Source: an uncultured bacterium | GTDB lineage: Bacteria; Bacteroidota; Ignavibacteria; Kapaibacteriales; UBA4661 | Reading direction: 5' to 3' | NCBI GenBank assembly: GCA_937899715.1 | Contig: CALCNX010000104.1 | Coordinates: forward strand, 1 to 59,067 | DNA length: 59,067 nucleotides | Shown: in pieces, positions 19,101 through 26,100 of the stretch | How the letters are laid out: each line of letters starts with the position of its first letter | Numbering within the stretch: the stretch's first letter is position 1 | Made by a program: the position numbers and the translations under genes | The notes under the pieces: generated by a model | The model's input: the letters and a program-made list of their open reading frames with translations, nothing else | Databases searched by the model: none | What the model was told of the DNA's origin: nothing

Positions 19101-21584
19101 CAATTTGCAGCTCTCCGTGAGCTTCGCTTGCAGGACAATGCTTTTGCGGGCACACTGCCACAGACGCTCGCGGCACTAACGAAACTTGAAACCTTTGATG
19201 CCTCGCGCAACCGCTTTTCGGGTGCGTTACCGGAAGATATAGGTTCTCTGCGGCGTTTACGGCAATTCTCATTCACAAATAATACAATGAGCGGTGCAGT
19301 ACCGGAATCGCTCGGCGAGTGCGACCTTCTGGAGCGCTTGGAACTGGACAGCAATGCTTTGGAAGGCGCAATGCCCGCAGCACTTGCGACGTGGCAGAAT
19401 CTGCGTTTGCTAGGTTTGTCGCGGAATCGTCTGACGAGTGTTCCCACCTTGACGGCAGCGCTCACCAGTTCCCGTGCGCAGTTTGAAGCCTTACGTCTTG
19501 CCTCGAACCGTTTGACCTTTGAGAGTATCGAAGGCAATGCAGGCTTGAAAAACGCAACCTATTCGCCACAGGACAGCATCGGCACGGCGCAGAACTTGGC
19601 GTTTCGACCACAAAGCAGAATTGAACTGAATATCACCATCGGCGGTGGTAGCAATCGCTATCAATGGTTCAAAAATGGCGCTCCCTTTGGAGAGCCTTCG
19701 TCATCAGGATTTTTCCTCATTAGCCAAAGCGCGACCGAGAAAGAAAGCGGCGTGTACGAATGCCGCGTTACCAATTCACTTGCGCCCGCACTCACCCTGT
19801 ACAGCCGCGCATGGCAGATTCGCGTGGATTCAAGTGCCCAAGCACCCACCCAGAGCGATGCGGTCGGGCAGCCAACGCTGCTTTTTCCCGCGAATAATGC
19901 ACGGTTTGTTTCCTTCGCGCCGCTGCTGCGCTGGTCTCGTGGCGAGGGCGCACGGCAGTATGAGGTACAAATCTCGACTAACGCCTCCTTCACAAGTCCT
20001 CTTACAACAGCGATTGTAAGCTCCACTTCCCTCAGTGTGGGCGCTTTGCGACCCTCGGTACGCTACTATTGGCGTGTGCGCTCACTTGGTGGAGCATCGG
20101 GCAGCATAAGCTCCCAAAGCGCATGGGCACAAGCGCTTTTCACCACTGCCAATACGGAGCGTCCTTTGCAAATGAGTTCGATTGATTTCGAGCGTGTGCC
20201 GCTCCGAGAGACCAGCATTCGTGAGGCAGTCGTAACAAACTTTAGCAGCATCCCGCAAATCCTGCGTTCCATCGCCATTTTGAGCGATGTGCAGAACGAT
20301 ACAAACCAAGTCTTCCGTGTCGTGGACGATGTGCGTGATGCAGTCATTCCGGCGGGGCAATCGCTGACGGTGAAGATTGCCTTCACGCCGCGTGTTTTGG
20401 GCAGTACCTCCGCAACGAGCGTGCTTGCGTATCAGCAGCGTCCGCAAGATGGAGCACGGCTTGATTCCACTCGCAACATCCTTCAAGGCTTGGGTGGTGG
20501 TCTCAAAATGGATAATGTTGACTTCGATACGGTGCGCACAGGCGGAACCAGCATTAAATCTGCCGACCTTGTGAACCTCAGTTCGCGTACCATTCGCCTC
20601 AAGCGTCCGGCAATTCCCGATGCGCTGCAAACCGAAAATGGTGTATTTGCAATCGAGTCATATTTGGGCGGTGATGAAATCGTCCTGCGTCCCTTGGATA
20701 CCGTGCAAGTGGTGGTGCGCTGCCGTGTCCCGGAATCAAGCGTAGGGCGCAAACTGGCGGGCGTACTGGTCTTTGGCGAGGGGGATTCTGTGCAAGCAAG
20801 TGTCAGAGCGATTGCACGACCTCTTCGGCAGAATGATATTATCGTCAACGTTGGCGTAAAGCCGCGTGTTGACAATATTCCGCCGGGCGGCTTGGTAACA
20901 CTGGATATTTTTCTCCGCACCAATGCACTTACACCCGTCACCGTTCGTGAGGTTTTCCGAGCTATTCAGCCCCAATTTCAAGGAAAATTCCGCATGAGCC
21001 GTCAGGTATTGGCACTGGACGGTAGCGAAAAAATTGCCTTCGGTCAAACTCTGGGTGACGCTTTGAGCGTCATTATTCCGCCAACAGGTTTGGAATTAAG
21101 CACAAGCGAAGCGGGATTGCGTGAGGCGCGGCTTATGAGCGTCAATGCTCGTGCGGTGGCAGGCTCGACGAGCGCGACTGCACTGCAAATGGAATCAGCT
21201 TCTCTCGCCATGCCGCTCATTCGCGCCGCCAGTGCTGTCTTTGTGGAAGAGCCTATTCTGGGCACGTTCACGGCAAAAATTTCCCAGGCAGGCGGCAAGC
21301 GACTTATCGGAAGTGTTCAGCAAAATATTATATTGCAAGCTATAGCCACAAAAAGCGCTCTGGAAATAACATACAGTATTGCAGAAGCAGGTACGGTGGA
21401 TGTCTCGTTGTACGATATTCTCGGTAGGAAAATTCAAACTCTGAGCGAATCGTATCAGGAAGCCGGTGCTTACAACGGTATTTTCAGAATGGATAACCTC
21501 TTCACAACGCCGTCCGGCTCATATTTCATCGTTCTGCGCACACAGTCGGGCATTGTCCAGCAGCGTGTGGATATTATTCGCTAA
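7176..21584 (+). CDS. Giant mosaic T9SS surface protein
   Basis: About 4800 residues. The ATG at 7176 (or the in-frame ATG at 7185) precedes a signal peptide ending HLHA-QAPAW; the open frame upstream begins only at a TTG. Domain order by nucleotide: SBBP-type propeller repeats with Gly/Asp-rich blades (about 7260-8670); a beta-helix-like Gly/Asn-rich region opening TWNVGTGAWSAPANW (8680-10600); then four rounds of an SbsA/Ig-like domain followed by FG-GAP/VCBS blades (DxDGDGDxD calcium loops; 10630-16350); several IPT/TIG Ig-folds (17110-18330); plant-type leucine-rich repeats (18350-19560); an Ig-like domain (YQWFKNG); a fibronectin-III-like domain; two choice-of-anchor-D-like domains; and a T9SS type A sorting domain (VSLYDILGRKIQ...GSYFIVLRTQSG). 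The role is probably an extracellular adhesin or cargo protein; substrate unknown. It is followed 27 nt later by the dipeptidase gene. The exact number of each repeat was not computed. Confidence 0.9.
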   Translation: MTTMFRIYRYFLCLLSVIIAGAHLHAQAPAWVDIHSFGGANNDKTNHVLLDAGNNALYICGQFQGANVDFDPSGGVANLTSNSGGANADIFIAKYNATTGAYLWSLAVGGNTNTDAAIRMALDGAGNIYVCGTFAGTADFNPLGAPNNKVAAGTQDIFFARYNPAGLCNWATTIGAAATASAALDITVSGTDLYVTGRFTGSINFGGGNLMSAGVDDIFIGKYVIATGAYTNAIKFGGTGLDIGEGIIADGAGNVWVTGTLNVGGAVNFNPLGAIFNRTSAGGTDVFVAKYDATLNLVGANTAWLIGGVGADGGKSLAVDASDNIYVVGEFSGAVIDFDPSGAFANRNSNGGADGFIASYTSAGAFRWVTTFGTTVGDLLDDVAVAGGNVYVCGGAGAAPIDFDGDPALTSSNGAGASIDAYLAWYDAGTGAYRRGKRFIGAGASEGGLAITADAGGNIYWGGFYSSAPLDMDPRAGSTQNFSNIGLNDAFALRYNPSASETYTWNVGTGAWSAPANWTPQRDNPSADDILIFPAGGPWTANTIPFQQVGRLVFSVGSQTTLTAAVPGIFLLANGDAAPFDVDVQSTAILNLGAGAAQCAIRVTTGSVFNVAGAVNIASLPNNATYIGGAGTINITNTGNLSTVGPNGINGTNVANGAVQPSIGGMVNYDPAASFGFTGKGITGFQAIGTKPAITQAKDIKVNPAAANDRIMLDNSVTLSGALTIGGPAVNAGLSVTSANVLTLGPAGNIIDAATSTKVLEVINGTVNNPNVGGLTFNGTNPRLILCSDGSMATAGVLTGNPPTYNLNSQLEYIIKDANRTTTDVEVPTTMNGKILINGFTGTAPLPIVTLNNGKIFTETVMVSSGTLTLGGTTSVTGLTAIGNPAPTTGKINLNNQSLTLNGNIQTFAASSFIGSAASNLTLGDGNDTFAGNLTFDPGTRLLNNYTVNLGAGNSVNQTGDLSVGGTLTLTQGIITGTSPISFLRVTNDASGAVMRTNGWVAGPVERQLLPNIIVDGTNYLFPVGDAVNYRPSSLRNIRTGAGTPQMRMTYAAAGASTFSAPVTGLASAQNWNLQTVSAGFTNSAIAVDNGAAPPANARVGQSGAQAGAYSTINGSALGNVITSDPLLATPNQFYAVVIAPLPGPYLVAPAPIPATHSNITVFGAMTDITFNYNENMNPPAASNIFVHGSLRGYRTGAAFSQPSATQLRTTLPAGRPLAPGEQVTVTVTNATSAVSGNNPRPHVYSFLAQAGIGPAQFFELQRPIVGAQPRSVVSADFNNDGRLDLCVANSGSNDLSVLLGGVGGVFGAPVTVPLPGFTSPSNIVAADFNNDGNIDIAVSCSPNVCVLVGNGAGGFVAPVGYASGPGGPRYGLAARDFNGDGNVDILVGNAGAGPGNISVLPNTGAATFGAPITSPTIPNAFSVAVGDIDNDGDMDAVAVQSFGSNGITISVNNGVGIFNNVASPTLAAAYDVAMGDFNGDGWLDFAVSQYSAPNQVAVYLNTGYGVFPALPNSTYTTGDGVSSVVVGDYNGDGALDLITSNELSNSISVLMGNNTGAFSAAAHFATGAGPRSWSAAGDFDGDGDLDFATANFGNNSVSILLNTTQPRFVCVGGCGPVTYAPNITPQRNVNNALTASLLTWQFTEPMKSTSLVNAPEAFRVFGGMTGKRTGTWSYNSGTTTATLTPASPFRPGEQVMVSVTAAQSAVGINARPYVYQYRNRAGFGPATFYTVETQNVLNTQTWSIVTGYFNADSYLDVAVNGIGGFVGIEVFFGNASGGFTAGGILGGGTRYCGLEVADMNGDGTLDIVGATYGNPFGIHVFTNNGAGVFAAPLTVSSGLASTQVELAIADFDADGDLDIFAASDVTTTGGYAICLNNGIGLLSVSASSTFASAGNAFGAAVGDIDNDGDIDLAYSRFGINQAFTLINDGIGNFTPGQTLTVGTLAYPVRLADVDNDGLLDLLAVRTNAGTNEVQIFRNTVGAFPGAPTQTVALPGTVTGKILTFDANGDGFLDIAASEGATQSVVFILNNAGTFGIPVSTFVGSNPHALATGDIDGDGDLDLFVTNSASNAFTMLINGTQPRFVCTAGCGPVTYTPNIVPQRNVNNALTASLLTWQFTEPMTTATASFPTGTPPAGTNAPIRVWGSMTASRTPNTGAMGTWAYNAAATTATLTPARPFFPGEQVMVSVTTARSTARIPVRPYTHSFLVKAGAGPGTFFAPSGSPYPAGAAAFDIALADVDNDGDLDMAVANQSGNNVVLRLNDGTGGFSAAHPNSPFGAFSGITAVRFGDVNNDGRIDMITCNNSANTVSVRLNNGTGNFSADAPGSPLAGGFNLPYSAALADVDGDGDLDLIVANDVGGNVIVRLNNGLGDFTAIAPGSPYAIGANTFGVVAGDVDNDGDIDIVATASALGATVLLNTGTGSFITGLTFAGGTTVQVPILGDIDGDGDLDLAMPNSGSNDVTVRLNNGAGLFLAQPAGSPYPMGTLPRAISFADIDGDGDIDLVSANNNALGIIVRLNSGSGIFSAFGNNSPISTGGLRGLALGDVDGDGDMDIAIPINATAQAGILMNSTQPRFVCTANCGPVSYTPNISPQRNANSALTASLLTWQFTEPMTSATASFPTGTPPAGTNAPIRVWGSMTASRTPNVGVPGAWSYLAATTTATLTPAKPFFPGEEVMVSVTSAQNTSKVSARPYTYSFRAKAGVGPSVFVPQAQSPFAIGASPQAVVLGDIDGDGDADMVVAGGSGLLVRLNNGTGNFSSQAMIPTIASPSAVALGDADNDGDLDIVVSNSLVTSNVSILLNAGNGTFATAAGSPMTVGASPRNVAWGDADGDGDLDIAVADFSANGVVILQNNGLALFTAGSLIPTSGGVISLRFADIDNDGDLDIAAANSSGTSGLAVLQNDGLGAYTLLSGTPITTPNSPAALTTGDVDGDGDVDVIVSANLSGTATVLLNNGSGTYTVSASFATGAQSREVQLGDMDGDGDLDLIGVSANNNTVTVRLNNGLGDFTALATAAPYSVGTSPQSVAVGDVDGDGDLDIITANQLSNTASVLLNQGSNGLAFSLMNVAAQEGFNGSNPTVLSRTSTPFILGSFFGQTLLFPTTATLQYSIQALPGGAAQFSIQGSSGATLTAATSLSTQATFVWNNAPVGGSSTQAIITVTPTGAAGLNSTQITVTVIAAPAYPLVLAMSQSSSTGTHGVNAGAFNAGQLQVINGKPFNVAFGAWNGWGALAATQATVQTFLTGSGGETSGFTITGATVMLNNTASAIASNLAISWDVPLSISTTITLRLSITAGAFLQSTNVNLVLTTTPLEPVITSFSPTTGATTSVVTVLGVNLGNVTALRVGGVPVQTFTINSPTQISIVVSTGATGFITATNLAGTGQSLVPFTFVVPPSGLVLSSTQASIGQTIMVSGNNVTGAQNVFVGGLPAMFSVSMGGQLLVIIPAGAQSGVVTVQTPGGSANSPPLAIIPAPSITAVSPTTVLGGGMVTITGANLTNVTSVTIGGIPVTSFMVISSTQIVAVVSTTAVSAPLQVQSVGGVAFSTTSIVVAVPPTVISVSNTMPTAGSQVFIGGSGFTPGMTVTIGGVPVPFVQVNSASEAIITMPASATNGTLTVITPFGTGSFSSTISVAPGVVVPSSIDFTPVSGGIGTTVTIVGQGFVGVRDVSFGGVPVQRFTVESSTRIVAVISTGATGTARVVTTTGSAQSQRTFAFITPLQLDSIAAVSFFLMTDGFRWTTTANWLTRQPLQTWQGLTVQSGRITSIALPNNNVNGSLTSAVVQLSVLSALRTLNLSGNRLPGMLPSAIGTMRTLRTLNLSGVGLTSTIPTALASLDSLEVLRLDTNNLSGSIDTLLCSLGTTSSRQASFLREFRVNGNQLSGVIPPCVVEFRQLEVLHLQNNRFTGTMPDRIVELERLRELLLSNNLLTGALTRTFDRALTNKIAFQTSFFSTLERLDIGGNGFTGALPQGIAQFAALRELRLQDNAFAGTLPQTLAALTKLETFDASRNRFSGALPEDIGSLRRLRQFSFTNNTMSGAVPESLGECDLLERLELDSNALEGAMPAALATWQNLRLLGLSRNRLTSVPTLTAALTSSRAQFEALRLASNRLTFESIEGNAGLKNATYSPQDSIGTAQNLAFRPQSRIELNITIGGGSNRYQWFKNGAPFGEPSSSGFFLISQSATEKESGVYECRVTNSLAPALTLYSRAWQIRVDSSAQAPTQSDAVGQPTLLFPANNARFVSFAPLLRWSRGEGARQYEVQISTNASFTSPLTTAIVSSTSLSVGALRPSVRYYWRVRSLGGASGSISSQSAWAQALFTTANTERPLQMSSIDFERVPLRETSIREAVVTNFSSIPQILRSIAILSDVQNDTNQVFRVVDDVRDAVIPAGQSLTVKIAFTPRVLGSTSATSVLAYQQRPQDGARLDSTRNILQGLGGGLKMDNVDFDTVRTGGTSIKSADLVNLSSRTIRLKRPAIPDALQTENGVFAIESYLGGDEIVLRPLDTVQVVVRCRVPESSVGRKLAGVLVFGEGDSVQASVRAIARPLRQNDIIVNVGVKPRVDNIPPGGLVTLDIFLRTNALTPVTVREVFRAIQPQFQGKFRMSRQVLALDGSEKIAFGQTLGDALSVIIPPTGLELSTSEAGLREARLMSVNARAVAGSTSATALQMESASLAMPLIRAASAVFVEEPILGTFTAKISQAGGKRLIGSVQQNIILQAIATKSALEITYSIAEAGTVDVSLYDILGRKIQTLSESYQEAGAYNGIFRMDNLFTTPSGSYFIVLRTQSGIVQQRVDIIR
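11988..16350 (+). repeat. Three amplified Ig-like + VCBS cassettes inside the giant gene
   Basis: Three direct-repeat cassettes start near 11989, 13412 and 14890, so the units are about 1.42-1.48 kb. Each opens with the same signature (TQPRFVC, GCGP or NCGP, then LTASLLTWQFTEPM), continues with an Ig-like domain, and ends with FG-GAP/VCBS blades. A more diverged fourth relative lies at 10630-11987. The 2nd and 3rd units share an 83-bp segment with no mismatch, 13554-13636 and 15033-15115, while their VCBS blades have diverged. This is recent in-frame amplification or exchange at the linker/Ig part. Confidence 0.8.
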
Positions 21585-21611
21585 CATTTTTCATTTTCAC
21601 TTTTCACCATT

Positions 21612-22307
21612 ATGAAATCATTTTTTGTTTCTTGGAGCAGTCTTTCCCTTATTGTTGCGTTATCATTCGGCACGGCTCCGGCACTAAAGCCGCAAGACAG
21701 CATCACGGCAGGCGTTGTCAAGCCGCCGAAAGAAGAAGGTAAATTTCGCAAGCCGGATTTGGCAGAACTTATCAAACTTGATCCGACCATCCGGCTGGAT
21801 GTGCGCTATGCAAAATCGAATAACTTCGTCGGGCGACCGCTTTACAAAGAAGAGCGAGCATTCTTGCAGCGCCCTGCCGCAGAAGCACTGGTGCGAGTGC
21901 ATCGCAATTTGAAACAATACGGCTATGGCTTGCTCGTGTTCGACGGCTACCGCCCGTGGCGCATCACGAAGCTCTTCTGGGATGTTACGCCTGCCGCGCT
22001 GAAAAAGTTTGTGGCAAATCCGGTGCAAGGTTCACGACACAATCGCGGCTGCGCAGTAGATTTATCAATGTTCGACCTCAAGACGGGCAAAGAAATCCAA
22101 ATGCCGAGCGAATACGACGAAATGACCGACCGTGCTTATCCGGCATATACGGGCGGCACAGATGAGCAGCGCCGCACGCGGGATTTGCTCAAGCAGGAAA
22201 TGGAGAAGCAAGGTTTTACCGTCTTTTCGATTGAGTGGTGGCATTTTGATTACAAAGACTGGCGTGAATATCCCGTCTTAGACATTGATTTTTCCGAGAT
22301 TAAGTGA
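21612..22307 (+). CDS. ddpX: D-alanyl-D-alanine dipeptidase (VanX/DdpX family)
   Basis: A zinc dipeptidase of 231 residues that cleaves free D-Ala-D-Ala. The zinc and catalytic motifs are intact: SRHNRGCAVD with His143 and Asp150 as ligands, and EWWHFD with Glu208 as catalytic base and His211 as third ligand. FDGYRPW near residue 114 matches the family's substrate-side Arg motif. The N-terminus (MKSFFVSWSSLSLIVALSFG) is a signal peptide, so the enzyme probably acts in the periplasm, more like the Salmonella PcgL and E. coli DdpX types than the cytoplasmic VanX of resistance clusters. No vanH/vanA/vanRS genes are nearby. The gene lies 27 nt after the giant T9SS gene and 15 nt before mnmM, so co-transcription is likely. 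Recycling of wall-derived D-Ala is the most probable role. Confidence 0.9.
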   Translation: MKSFFVSWSSLSLIVALSFGTAPALKPQDSITAGVVKPPKEEGKFRKPDLAELIKLDPTIRLDVRYAKSNNFVGRPLYKEERAFLQRPAAEALVRVHRNLKQYGYGLLVFDGYRPWRITKLFWDVTPAALKKFVANPVQGSRHNRGCAVDLSMFDLKTGKEIQMPSEYDEMTDRAYPAYTGGTDEQRRTRDLLKQEMEKQGFTVFSIEWWHFDYKDWREYPVLDIDFSEIK

Positions 22308-22322
22308 AATAGTTCCGCCACG

Positions 22323-22961
22323 ATGATGATGAAGATAACAGAACTCGCACACCTGCTTGTGCGCTCCCACCTGCTTGCGCAGCCGCAGCGCTGTATCGCC
22401 ATAGATGCAACAGTTGGTAATGGTTACGATACGGTTTTTCTGGCGGAGTGCGTGGGAGCAGAGGACATGATCTATGGATTCGACATTCACGATATGAGCG
22501 CAGCACACACTGAAGCAGCCGGGCGGGGGATGACAGAACGAATCACGTTTATTCAAGCGGGTCACGAGACAATGCTTGCGCACCTTCCCCCGCAAGTGCT
22601 TGGAGGCGTTCAGGCAATCATGTTTAACCTTGGCTATCTTCCGCGTGGCGATAAGCACACCACCACCACCATCGCCACAACCATTCCCGCCCTCGAACAA
22701 AGTCTTGCACTTCTCGCCGATGGCGGCATACTGACCATTGCTTGCTATCCGGGTCATCCGGGCGGGCACGAGGAAACCGAAGCCGTTTTTTCATTTGTCA
22801 ATGCACTGCCGACCGCGCAATATCGAGTGCTGCACAGCCGTTACGTCAATCATCAACGCGCAGCGCCACCGGAATTGATAACTGTTTATAAATTGGGCAA
22901 TCGGTCGGTAAGGAATGGTTCAAAAATAAGAGTGCACTCTTCTCTCGGTGGCAGAGGCTGA
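22323..22961 (+). CDS. mnmM: tRNA 5-aminomethyl-2-thiouridine methyltransferase, MnmM/YtqB family
   Basis: A Rossmann-fold class I SAM methyltransferase of 212 residues. Motif I is DATVGNGYDT (28-37), followed by the family signatures NLGYLPRGDK (102-111) and YPGHPGG (141-147); this combination is diagnostic of the YtqB group, now known as MnmM, which completes mnm5s2U34 in some tRNAs. The start has three consecutive ATG codons (22323, 22326, 22329) and cannot be resolved by eye. About 20 extra residues after the expected end (ITVYKLGN) run into an inverted repeat, so the present stop may have been reset by that element. It is the last gene of a likely operon and converges with the BNR-propeller gene. 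Confidence 0.85.
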   Translation: MMMKITELAHLLVRSHLLAQPQRCIAIDATVGNGYDTVFLAECVGAEDMIYGFDIHDMSAAHTEAAGRGMTERITFIQAGHETMLAHLPPQVLGGVQAIMFNLGYLPRGDKHTTTTIATTIPALEQSLALLADGGILTIACYPGHPGGHEETEAVFSFVNALPTAQYRVLHSRYVNHQRAAPPELITVYKLGNRSVRNGSKIRVHSSLGGRG

Positions 22962-23035
22962 ACACCGCGCTCACGTGCCTGTGTAGTCCTTGACAATCGC
23001 TTCAAACCTCACAGACAAGAATGTCTGTGCCACCG
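22946..23035. repeat. Inverted-repeat element at the mnmM 3' end
   Basis: Outer arms CGGTGGCA (22946-22953) and TGCCACCG (23028-23035) are exact complements. Inside the right arm is a perfect 8-bp hairpin, CACAGACA (23010-23017), loop AGAA, TGTCTGTG (23022-23029). There is no T-tract directly after it, so it is not a standard terminator, although it sits between convergent genes. The left arm overlaps the last codons of mnmM. Confidence 0.65.
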
Positions 23036-23118
23036 AAGCCTGAAAACTTGACTCCTTATTTTTTGTCGGTACGGCAACCACCAAAAGCGCCCAAGCGTGG
23101 TTAGTGTAAACAATCACT

Positions 23119-26100
23119 CTACCGCACCACATCCAAACGCCACGGCAGTGTTTCCGACGGTGTTACGAGCATCAGCACATATCCTCCTGTCGGCAAATCA
23201 TTCAGCCACACCGTTTCTTGCTGCGCCACTCCCGTCTGCCGCGCTCCAAGTTCTATTCGCTTCATCGTCCGTCCGGCTGCATCGCTGATTGTCAACGTTA
23301 CAGCACTTGTTACTGCGCCATTTTCCGGCGAAAGTGTGTAAAAAAGCTGCACCGATTCCGATGAAGGATTCGGAGCGACAAGAGCAATCGCACTGTTTCG
23401 ACGCAGGAAGAGTGGGCGAATCTGTACCCCCACCGATTCCGGCTCGCGTACGATACGCACTGCGCTGGTAGGCGTGATACTGTCGTCACCGCCCAGCCAC
23501 TGCACAGGCTCGGCAATACGAATCGTGTTCGTCGTCGTCGCACCGAGCGTAGCCAAAACAGTCATCTCCGCCAAGAGCAGATTACCCGTGCTGACGGTAT
23601 CGGGTCGTTCGGCAAGAATGGTATAGAGTGGCGTATCTGCCGGAACGCGTTGTGGCGATTCGATGCGGGCGCGTGGCGTGAGCGAGGAAATACCCAGCAC
23701 TGCAAGATTGTTGGTGTCTATCCGCACCGTTACGCGGAGTGTCCGCAGGAAGCGCCCCACAAGACGCGGCGTGAGCAAGCGGGAATCTTTGAGCCAAATC
23801 TGCACACGAGCAGTGTCACGTATGCGGAGCGGTTGCTGACCCACAAAACGCAGTTCCAGCGTGGTCTCCGCGCCCGGCGGCAGCGTGAGTGGTACGACAG
23901 CACCACGCACACTCACACTTGCGGCGGTTGAGCTGCTTACATTGCGAATGGAATCCCGCACGGAGCCAAGGTGTGAAGAATCCAAGCGCACGGAGACAGT
24001 TTGCATGAGGCTTCCGGCGGCATCGGGCTGAAGGGTGAGCGCTTGCGTCCACGTTTTGCTTGTTTGGTCAAAAAGCAGAATACCTTGCGGGGCGCTCAGG
24101 CTGACAGGAGCATCAAGAAAACTGCCTGTGAGGGTATATGCACCGCCGCGCGAGGGGTCGAAGTGGATGATGGTGTCGAGGTTTTCGGGTTGGAGCGGCG
24201 TAGCGATAAGATTTGGGAGAGGAATAACATTACCTATAACACGCACAATAGCTTGTGCCGAACCGATTGCACCCAACGGCGAAGTGCTTGCGTTCAAGAT
24301 AACTCCGTTCACCGAGCGAACTTGCGAAGAGTCAATGCCCACGCGAATAGTCTCGGTCAGGCTTCCGGCGTTGGGCGTGAGTGTGAGTGAATTTGTCCAT
24401 GTGCCGCTTGTCGCATTGAAAAGGAGTACACCTGCCGGAGCAGTAATGACAACGGGTTCAAGAAGGTTGCTTCCTGTGAGCGTGTATTGTTGTGGAGCCG
24501 CACTGCTGCCCAGCCGCACCGTACCGAAGCGCAACGAAGCGGATTGCAACGAATCAGGCATGACGGTAAGCGAGGGTGGGTCTTGCACGGTGCCGAAGAT
24601 TTTCGCGTCTGCGCTCGCATTTCCGCTTTGGTGGCGAATGTTTGCGCCCGTGCCACCGCTCAGTGTACGCACCACAGACGAGTCCATGCGGACGGAAATC
24701 GTCTGTGTAAGGCTTCCTGTGCTATTCGGTGCAAATGTCAGGCTGCTTACCCATTGCCCGTTTGCAGAATTGAGCAGAAACACGCCCGTTGGAGCGTTTA
24801 CCATTACTGGCGCAGTTAGGTTTGCGCCGGAGAGCGTGTAGGAGCGAACAGGCGAGGCACTGCCACGAATGATAGTGCCGAAGCGCAACGGTACGTCGGA
24901 AGCAGCAACCGACAACTGCGGCTCTAAGGGTGGGAGAATTGTGCCGCTTACGGTGGCGCTTGTCTGTGTAAAACCGCTCCGATGCGTGATACTACCTGTT
25001 ACTTGCTGTGGAGTAGAAGAACTCAGGCGGGCATAGACAACTGCACTGATACTGCCATTCACCGTTGGCAGGGTTAGCGTAGTGCTAAATGATCCTGTGA
25101 GCGTAGCGGCAAGTTCTACACCGACAGGTGCTGTAATGGTAACACTGCTTGTGGTGAGATTTTGTCCGGTCAGCGTGTACGATTGTAGTGTGCCTGCTGT
25201 ACCTGAGAGTGTCGTTCCAAGATTCAAAGGCGAACGACTGGCGGTAAGAGTTGGGGAGAAAGTGGGTATTGTTGCTCGAAAAACACCACCAGCGAAAGTT
25301 CCGGCAAAAATCGTGCTGCCGCTTACGGCGAGAGACCGAATGTCACGACTCGTCAAACCTGTATTGACGGCTGTCCACGATGCACCATTGTTATCGGAAC
25401 GGTATAATCCACGGCTCAAAGTTCCGGCAAAGAGCGTGCTATCGCTTATAGCGAGGGAAGTAACATATGTATTACTCATCAATCCCGTGTTGGTGGCAGT
25501 CCACGATGTACCATTGTTGCCGGAACGAAAGACACCGCCGGAAGTTCCGGCAAAGAGTGTGCTATCGCTTATAGCGAGAGACCAAACACTATACCCCGTG
25601 TTGACGGCTGTCCATGAGACACCATTGTCGGTGGAACGACAGATTCCTTCATTTGCAGTCCCGGCAAAGAGTGTGCTGCCACTTACAGCAAGAGACCAAA
25701 CAACACTATTCGTCAATCCCGTATTGACAGCTATCCATGACGCACCATTATTGGTGGAACGAAAAACACCGCCGCCATAAGTTCCGGTAAAGACTGTGCT
25801 ACCACTTACGGCAAGAGAAAGAACTTGTGTATTCGTTAATCCTGTATTGACAGCAGTCCAAGATGCACCATTGTCACCGGAACGAAATACTCCGCCGCCT
25901 TGAGTTCCGGCAAAGAGTGTGCTACCACTTACAGCAAGGGAAAAAACAATCCAATTCGTCAATCCCGTATTGACAGCAGTCCAAGATGCGCCATTATTGG
26001 TGGAACGAAAGACACCGCCGCCATAAGTTCCGGCAAAAATATTTGTTCCGGAAACAGTAAAACAATAAACATCTCGCCCTTCCAATCCACCGATCTGCTC

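Noticed and set aside
21612..22307. Vancomycin resistance locus because of the VanX-like protein
   Set aside because: No vanH, D-Ala-D-Lac ligase or vanRS genes are present and the protein has a signal peptide, so periplasmic D-Ala-D-Ala recycling is the better reading.
25265..26085. CRISPR array
   Set aside because: The regular spacing comes from in-frame propeller blades of about 120 bp with similar, not unique, intervening sequence; no cas genes are present.
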